A DNA stretch of 64,000 bases from Paramarasmius palmivorus. Lineage: Eukaryota; Basidiomycota; Agaricomycetes; Agaricales; Marasmiaceae. The translations under genes were made by a program, and so were the position numbers. Positions 56,740 through 64,000 of the stretch are shown here, in pieces. The notes under the pieces are model-generated. The model saw only the letters and a list, made by a program, of their open reading frames with translations. It was not told the DNA's origin and did no database searches. Location: the NCBI GenBank assembly GCA_037176845.1, contig JAYKXP010000110.1:62001-126000 (forward strand), read 5' to 3'. Numbering within the stretch: the first letter of the stretch is position 1; every line of letters begins with the position of its first letter.

Positions 56740-59345
56740 ATGTCATTCAATTATAGCCACGGTGTCTCCATAACCGGCGGAGCACATAATGTGGTCTATG
56801 GGAATCAATTTAACAACCCGTGTACCGCACTGATGACTCCAGTCAGTTCCAAACATGGTTTCTTATAAATCCCTTGCTAACTGGTCATGCAGTGAACGAA
56901 GTCCTCAATTTCGTGACTGCGCGTGCCGCTCTGAATGCAATACACAACTCTGAACAAAGGTTTCCTCCGCCAAACTGCCTTCCAGGTACCCGCCAAGAGA
57001 TCCTAGCAGAGTGTCGTCGGTGGATCATGGAGCGGCAGTCGAGAACACGAGTTCTATGGGTACATGGGCCAGCTGGAGTTGGCAAGTCCGCAATCATGCA
57101 GAAGGTGTCGGAGAGCTACGCTTGTCAGGGGAAGCTGTTAGTGGGAACGCAGTTTCCGTGGCATGTCTGCATGCGGAACCGAGCAAGAAGAAACATCTGT
57201 CATTCTTTTGCAGGAAGCTTTTTCTTCTCTCGAAACGACTCGACGCGTAGCAAATTGGACCGTTTCGTCGCTACCATCATCTACCAGTTCCTCACATCAG
57301 AGCCTCTCCGAGAGATCCTCGGTCCAGCTATCATTCAGGCGATCCGCTTGAACCCTGGAGTATTCAAACTTTCATTCGAGGATCAGTTCCGCAAATTGAT
57401 TCTCGAGCCCTGCTCCAGGGTTGGCCGAAGCGCATGGAAAAACCTTCCCAACGTGTTGGTCATTGACGGGCTGGATGAGTGTCTCCTGATACCATCGCAG
57501 GAGAGACTCATTGCGATGATTCGAGAGGCCATACCCAACTGTCCTCTAGTGTTCTTGCTCGCGAGCCGCCCGGAGCCTCGTATCTGTCAAGCGTTCGAAC
57601 ACGAGATGTTCGTCTCTTCGCTCCGCCGTCTGGCTATCGGTAATACGGATGAGTCCACCCGAGATATTACTGCGTATCTCCGTGTCCAGTTCAGACAGCT
57701 GCGAAGAAGACATCCTTCGCTGCAATATATCGACGCTTCGTGGCCTGGCGAAGATGTAATCCGGGAGCTCGTTGTTAGGGCTTGCGGTCAATTCATCTTT
57801 GCTGTGACAGTCATGAAGTATCTCGCTAGTGACGACGAGGAGCCGACAGAGCGCTTGGAAGACATACTCCGTATCCGGGCAGATGACCTTCCTCAATCTC
57901 CGTACCCCGACCTGGATCTCCTCTATCGCCAGATTCTGGGGACGTGTTCTCGTTGGAACACGACTCGACAAGTTCTGCGCCTCATAATCACAATGCCTAC
58001 TATTAACATCAGTGTACTGAAATCTGGCCACCTTCCTCGCTCTCCTGAATGCATTGCGGCCATACTTGGTTATAAACCAGGGAAGGTTCAAAATCTGTTA
58101 TTCAAATTACACGCAGTGCTAGAGGTTCCCGAGGATAACAGCATGACTATCCGCATCCCACATGCCTCTTTTACCGAATTTCTATTGGATCGGACACGCT
58201 CCAAAGACTTCCATGTTCGGCTGCTTACGGAGTCGGATTACCATGATTTGCTGGCTCGGGCACTCCTCCGTGTCATTTCAGAGTTCTCACTGCAATATGG
58301 GATTCACGTTTCTCGCTCAACTCTAATTGACAGAAAGGCCTGGGTTTTTGTGTATCCAAACTTCTCATTGTTTTCGGTGTTCCGTTTGATCCTGTCGGTG
58401 AAGGAGTATCCTAGCGCAGAGTTACTAGCAGCCTTGGACAAGTTTGATCCATACCCTTACGTAACAAGGCTGTTGAACTGGAAGACGGTGCAGTGGCCAG
58501 ATATACGTGATTTCGATTCCTGGAGGGATACCATTCAATGGGCTAAGGCAAGTTCCTCGTCTTCTTCCAACTATACCGAAGCTGATTTGGCACCCAGGCG
58601 CTCGGAAGTCGTGCTCCTAGAGTATTCCTCAGTCAGATGGAGACATTTCTACGAGGCTTTTACATCGGCTCGCTCCAAGCGACCAGTTTGCAGCTGTGTT
58701 CCGTAATGGCGTTTTTGGAAGCGGCGTTGTATATCCCTCGGAACACCATGAGTCTTTCCCTCGTGTACAGCTGGCCTCAAATCTTTTACAACAAAGGGCC
58801 AGGCGATGTATATATCCTACCCATCGAGCAAGATCCCCCTCCGTCGTGGAACACTGTTATTGTCACCCGAGAGAGGGGTAACAAGATGGCGAGATTACTG
58901 GTCTCTCTTGCCATGTGCGACGCAAATGATTTCATCAATGATATCTATAAAGGAACCTACACAAGCGTTGCCCGTTCCCCGAAGGTGATTATCATAGTTA
59001 ACCTTCTTACATTGTCGTACTCAAGCAGTTCTTCAGACAAGGGAGCTACACGCGCTGAAGAAGCTGGTGGTCCAGCGGCAGCAGGAATTTGGTATAGAAC
59101 CCTTCTCGTGTGCGCCACCACTCAGTGCGGCGGAGGCCATACTGTACGGTGTGGTCAAATCATTCCAACGATGCTTTCAGGCGCATGGTCCACAAGATAG
59201 TACTGCTAAGTTGGGCGACCAAGAAGCCAATTCGACGGGTGTTCCGCGACTGCTTTACTCGCTGCCACAGTTGACAAGCGCGAACGAAGCGACATCTGGA
59301 CGTACGAATGGTGTGCTTATAAAGGAAGGTCACCCGAGGCAGTAG
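56740..59345 (+). pseudogene. NACHT NTPase (gene E), near-intact with an exon 1 frameshift
   Basis: Exons 56740-56841, 56893-58547, 58598-58984 and 59037-59345. Exon 1 motif ITGGAHNVVYGNQFNN is followed by CCGTGTACC, where paralogs have an ACC ACG TAC codon series; one base is missing, so exon 1 does not join the 628-codon exon 2 frame in phase. Otherwise complete: Walker A HGPAGVGKSAIMQ, Walker B VLVIDGLDEC, FLLASRPEP, GQFIFAVTVMKYL, SPECIAAILGYKPGKV, IPHASFTEFLLDRTRSKDF and SAELLAALDKFDPYPY. Intron 2 is GC-AG (58548-58597, GCAAGT donor). The last exon has LHALKKLVVQRQQEFGIEPF, then a tail without clear targeting signals. A downstream start would give a NACHT protein lacking the N-motif. Confidence 0.75.
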
Positions 59346-60229
59346 GTGCTGGGATATGATAGAAACGGGCGTATGTTGCTGGTGGCTCGTATTCGGCGCT
59401 CTCAAACTCGAACTGAGTGCCAGAGAGCACGAGAGCATGCTTCGCACGGAGCTGTTGAATACTATGGAATATGATACGGCTATAGACACCAAGCAAAGAG
59501 CAAGGGGGCATCAGCCATGGAGTTCCTTTTTCTTTGGCACTGTTATGTTGGCGAACATATTATCCCCGCCTCCCAGATAATGTCCTTCAAGCGCTTCGTA
59601 CCGCTCCAAGCCTCGTTTCTTTCCCCACCACGTTTCCAAACACATGGAGCCGATACATCGAACTGGAGAAGTTCTTGAGGAGCCTCTGGAGGATGCATTC
59701 AAGCACCTTTCAGCATGATGCCTCAGCAGGTCTTGGACAAATTTAGAGAGGTATACGTGCCTCTCCAGAGTCTATCATTTCCTACACTCTGGACTCGGAA
59801 TGAAGCTCCGAGTCCCATAGATCGATATCCACCGCCAAATATGCTTGTACGTAGCAGAACCGTATCGATCCGTTGGAGGCTCCGATGTTGTCGTTCATGT
59901 ACTCGGTGTCACTTGCTTCGGACAACGAATGGCGCCATCTCCATCATATATTCCTGTACAGTGATGATGTACAAGGAATGCTCCTGGGATCATAGCACTC
60001 CGCGTTATTTCCTGGTGTGCGCTGAGCGATCCATCCCCATCACTCCCAGTGGACCTCAGACAGCCTGTCAGTGTCCTGAAGGCGGTGTAGGCCACGTGCT
60101 GAATACTGCAGCACAGCGAGCCGCCGTACCTTTTAGATGTTTACACCTACCACCCAGTTCAGTCCTTGAGACCTGCTGCCGTCTCTACCTGGTCCTCTCT
60201 TGTCGACCCTTGCACGTTCAGTGCAAAGG
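59346..60229. other. Intergenic between NACHT genes E and F
   Basis: A 193-codon plus-strand frame (59715-60296) overlaps the start of gene F out of frame and has no motif, so it is not called. No repeats seen. Confidence 0.35.
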
Positions 60230-62833
60230 ATGTCGACATCGTTCTTCTCTGGTGCTAGACAGATTTCCACATTCAATCATAGTATATTCAACTTAGTCGG
60301 TCGGGATCAGTTCAACATCACCACGTACAATACAGAGCCTTTGGGTACGCTCTCTTAATATGGTTGACACCTCGCTCGCTAACGCCTTCATAGACGATAT
60401 ACTGAGATTCGTGGGGTCTTATACTGCGCCAAACGCTTTCTACAACTCAGAACAACGCTTTCCTCCACCTAATTGCCTTCGGTACTCGTACCGCGATATT
60501 AGCAGACCTGGAGATCGGTTCTCTGATCGGGCTACCAATACGCGCGTATACTGGGTTCAGGGACAAGCTGGAGTAGGCAAATCAGCCATCATGCAGACTT
60601 TATCGGAAAGATACGCTCGCCCGTTAGGAAAAGAGGCCTACCCGCGATTAGCTGGGGCTTTCTTCTTTTCTCGCAACGACGCCACCCGAGACAAATTAGA
60701 TCCATTCGTTGCGACCCTTGTCTACCAATTCCTCAAGTCAGAGCCTCTTCGAGAGTTTCTCGGCCCATCGATCACCGAGGCTATTCGTTCGGATCCCAAG
60801 ATTTTCGACACGACCTTCGAGAATCAATTTCGGAAACTCATCCTCGAGCCTTGTTCCAAGGTCGATGGCGCATGGAATACTCTTCCAAATGTGGTGGTCA
60901 TTGACGGCCTCGATGAGTGCATTCTAATATCGTCACAGGAGAGGCTTATAGCGATGATTCGTGATGCCTTGACCAGAGTGTCGCCTCGCGTTTCTTATTG
61001 CCAGTCGTCCGGAACCTCGAATCTGTCGAGCTTTCGACCATGTATCACTCCTGCCCTACCTGCGCCATATCCCTATTAGGAGACTCAGCCGAATCAACTC
61101 AAGATATCGCCACGTATTTCCACCAACGGTTCGCACATCTGCAGGACACACATCACGGCTGCGTCATTGACACATCGTGGCCTAGTGAAAACGTAGTACG
61201 GCAACTTGTCAGCCGAGCGGGCGGACAATTCATTTTCGCTGTTACCGTTATGAAGTACTTGGAGAGCGACGACAATGATCCAGAGGAGCGTTTAGACGAT
61301 ATTCTTCGTATCAGGGCTGAAGATCTTCCGGAATCTCCGTACCTGGAGCTTGGACCTTCTTTACCTCCAGATCCTAAAGACCTGTTCCCGTTGGGATGAA
61401 ATTCGAAGTGTCTTACGCCTCGTTCTCACTATCACCAACGTCGGATCTCTATGTGTGGACTAGGGATGCTTCCATTCGCGCCTACATGGACAGTTCGTGC
61501 TCTCCGGAGTACATTGCCACGCTCCTTGGCTTCAAACCTGGAAAGGTACAAAGCCTACTTTACAAACTACATGCAGTCATACAGGTGCCTCTGGATGACA
61601 AGTACGAGATACGCATCCCACATGCATTTCCTTCTCCGAGTTTCTGTTAGACCACAGACGTTCGAGGGACTTCCACATAATACCATATACCGCTTCGGAA
61701 CATCATGACTTGATAGCTCAATCCATCTTCCGCTTGCTTTCATTGTACTCACAACGATTCTGGTCATGTTTTCCCAATCCTGTCCTTCTCCAAAGCAGTT
61801 CTCGGAACACCAACAAGCACTATTTCGCACGGCACAAGTTGATGTTTTTGGTGTTGCTCAGCCACTGACATCTATTAGTGCCGAGCTAATGACAGCTTTG
61901 AACGAGTTTGATCCATATAGCTTTGCTGTGATGGTCTTGAATTCGGACAGGCACTCAGACGGTCGACTTCCTTGGATGAATACCATTCAGTGGGCTAAGG
62001 TAAGATCCTCTTACGTTTTCCCGCTGCACTAGAACTAATCTGACTTTCGTAGTCACTTGGTAGTCGGGTTCCGCAGAGATTTATCGAGAAGATGGAGTCT
62101 TTCTTACTCTCCTTCTGCATTGCATCACCCTGTGGAACATCCTTGCAGTTACGGGAGGCGGTGGGATTCATGGAAGAGGACATATATGCAGGATGCAACC
62201 GATCGCTTTGGAATAAGATTCTTGGTCTCGCTTCCTTCAACCAACTGGATTCGCACGATATCGTGTATGTCCTTCCAGCTAATCAACCTCTGCCCCCGTC
62301 TTGGTCATCCGTCACCGTCACCCGTGAAAAATCTGAGACGATAGTCCGGCTAGTTGACTCTCTCGGGCGCTGTGATCGAGATGTCCTGGTGAACGATATC
62401 CGCAAGGATACCTACGAAAGTGTCCGAGGATTTCCGCAAAAGGTGAAGGCTCTCGTGGTCTTCTGCTCTTCTTCCTTATACTGATCATATCCTCCAGGAA
62501 AACGCCTTGTATTCCCTCAAAAAGCTGGTCGAAGAATGCCGACAGGAAATGGGATTAGAACCTTTCCCATGCGCACCAGCGCCCAGTCCAAAGCCTGACA
62601 AGCACGATGGTACTGAAACCCAATCGACTCGTCTACAAGGACATCATCCCGCCCTGAAACGTCCGATGCGAAACGAACGAGTCCCATCCAGCCAGCGCAC
62701 ACCCCAGGGTATCAGTTACAGCTCCACTGTAGCACCTTCGCCGAGGCGATCTGACGAACGAATAGTATCCAGGCAAAGCACGCCCCAGGGTAATACTGGG
62801 GGCTCTGCTTCGAAACGTCCAGCATGGAGATAG
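60230..62833 (+). pseudogene. NACHT NTPase (gene F), multiply frameshifted
   Basis: Exon 1 60230-60344, exon 2 60394-61999, exon 3 62053-62442, exon 4 62498-62833. Exon 1 gives MSTSFFSGARQ and the motif NLVGRDQFNITTY. Exon 2 has Walker A QGQAGVGKSAIMQ, LAGAFFFSRNDATRDKLD and Walker B VVVIDGLDEC in one frame, but with frame changes near 60480 and 60540 (compensating), ~60985, ~61075, ~61345 and ~61620, and an in-frame stop near 61462. Exons 3 and 4 are intact: SLGSRVPQRFIEKMESFL, LPPSWSSVTVTRE, NDIRKDTYESV, then LYSLKKLVEECRQEMGLEPF and a Ser/Pro/Arg-rich basic tail with RxSTPQG repeats like gene C's. An old pseudogene with a better-kept 3' end. Confidence 0.8.
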
Positions 62834-64000
62834 CAAAGTACACGGTCCGACATGAGGAAACCAACATCGGTGTGTATCGAGTTAAACCGGTTTAACGAGG
62901 TTGCGTCGTCATGGATAGGTGGTCAGGGCAAGCGATGCGTTCGACGTTGTTCTTCCCAACACTCGGTCCAGTCGATGCTCCAACCTCCTTTTCGACTCGG
63001 TACCCTACGAGCGAGCTGCGAAACAAGATCCATCGTCGAAGATGGGTGTATGATGTGCGAGGGAGCGAACGTTATAGATGGCAGTATGGAAGGACAGAGA
63101 GCCTGACTCGGCGGAGGAACATGTGGTACCTAGAAGTTGCTGGTTTGAACGTTCTTAGCGGAGACTTGGTGGGGACAGTTCTCTCAGTGTTTCTATTCGA
63201 TTCCGGTTGTACTGGTGTTGGCATGTTCTCTGTTCGTCCATGTACACTTTGTCTGAGTTTTATGAGAATTCGACAATTCCATGTAATAGTACTAGTGAGT
63301 TTGAATTGTCACTCTACAATGCAGACGAACAAGGGAGCAAACAAGCGGGTAAGGAACATGAAGTGGAGCATGTATAAATATATGATACAGCACGGGCAGT
63401 GGTCCACGATACGGGAGACGTGTGTGCATGAGATATACAGGATGCGAAAGTGGAGTACGTGGTGCCGGTGAGTATCCAAACGGCCTTGTCGAATCCTTGC
63501 TGTGGTTGGTAAAATCCCCCGGCGGAGGCATTGTTGCGACCGTGACGGATACTGACTACCCTGTCCTTGAGCTTCATATATACCGGCTGTGGAGGATGTA
63601 TTGTAAGGCTTCCGCGTGAACAATGGAGGAGGGGATTTATTGTTTTCGGTTTTCGCTTCGGTGTCGTCTTGATGTGTTTTGAGATCTAGGACTATAGCGT
63701 ACAGGAGGTGCTCTGCTTCTTGCAATGAAGCGTCGAGACGCGTTTGTGTTGAGGCTTTGCAGTACCGGGAAAATGTTGAATTGGGGGTTTTTCTAGGCAT
63801 GGCTGAGTAAGTACTAAGTAAGATGCATAGGGAAGAAGATGGCCCGGGATACACACCACACCAGCTTCTTAGATACCGTCCTCTCCTCAGGCCATGTTCC
63901 CCATCAACGACCGCCATTGTATCAATCCTTCCATCCTGTCCTCTTACCCATACCAGTCATTGGGTTGATGCTTGAAAGTATGCATATTGAGCAGTTTGTT
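62834..64000. other. Right edge of window; no firmly supported gene
   Basis: A 186-codon plus-strand frame (62911-63471) and a 202-codon minus-strand frame (63917-63309) overlap. The minus one contains a plausible start MPRKTPNSTFSRYCKAS and a helical, charged segment up to about 63640, then Pro-rich sequence resembling a PPxY-type N-terminus, but no BRI3-like core follows. Possibly a gene fragment running minus-wards; undecided. Confidence 0.25.

Noticed and set aside
57546..58091. 181-codon minus-strand frame across gene E
   Set aside because: Antisense shadow of the NACHT exon.
1..64000. CRISPR arrays, bacterial operons, ribosome binding sites, rRNA genes
   Set aside because: None seen; intron-rich eukaryotic gene structure throughout.

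Overview
This window looks like a basidiomycete (Agaricomycete-type) fungal genome segment. Coding exons are split by short GT-AG introns of about 45-60 bp. The recognisable families are typical of mushroom-forming fungi: a KDZ (Kyakuja-Dileera-Zisupton) transposase, an RNase H1 N-terminal (viroplasmin-like) protein, a family of NACHT NTPases, and small PPxY/BRI3-like membrane proteins. I cannot name the species. All calls come from reading the sequence; no database search was run.

Region 1 (1-14.3 kb) is a mobile-element neighbourhood. A KDZ transposase gene (1-1279 and 4304-5104) and an HMG-box-like gene (7757-9654 and 12628-14031) flank two small minus-strand genes: a 130-aa coiled-coil protein and a 226-aa RNase H1-N protein. 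Each of the two larger genes is split inside an exon by one copy of the same ~3-kb foldback element (1280-4303 and 9655-12627). Each element is almost entirely a giant inverted repeat, with ~1.45-kb arms and a ~110-bp loop. The arms of one copy share variants that the other copy lacks.

Region 2 (15.7-44.7 kb) and Region 4 (56.7-62.8 kb) hold six NACHT genes, A-F, in various states. D (36187-38643, minus) is intact by eye. A (15720-18477, minus) and C (29591-32429, plus) each carry one in-frame TGA. B (24679-25249) is a truncated stub. E (56740-59345) has a frameshift in exon 1. F (60230-62833) is multiply frameshifted. The family shares an exon-1 motif around G-N-Q/R-D-Q followed by N-x-T-T-Y, then a NACHT domain, a conserved C-terminal region and a last exon whose tail differs: a transmembrane segment in A, a CaaX-like end in D, and Ser/Thr-Pro/Arg-rich basic tails in C and F. 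Between them lie duplicated copies of two further families: X (an unrecognised ~645-aa protein, best copy 42756-44744) and Y (a decayed intron-bearing gene, four copies). NACHT-Y-X recurs as a tandem module.

Region 3 (44.7-56.7 kb) starts with a second long-inverted-repeat element (44735-47576) that landed in the TAG stop codon of X. Downstream is a tandem array of four same-strand three-exon genes for small PPxY plus BRI3/LITAF-like membrane proteins. The right end (62.8-64 kb) holds no gene I can support.

The most interesting parts are the twin foldback elements with homogenised arms, the NACHT family with swappable localisation tails (including a TGA-CTA-G stop context), and the NACHT-Y-X module.
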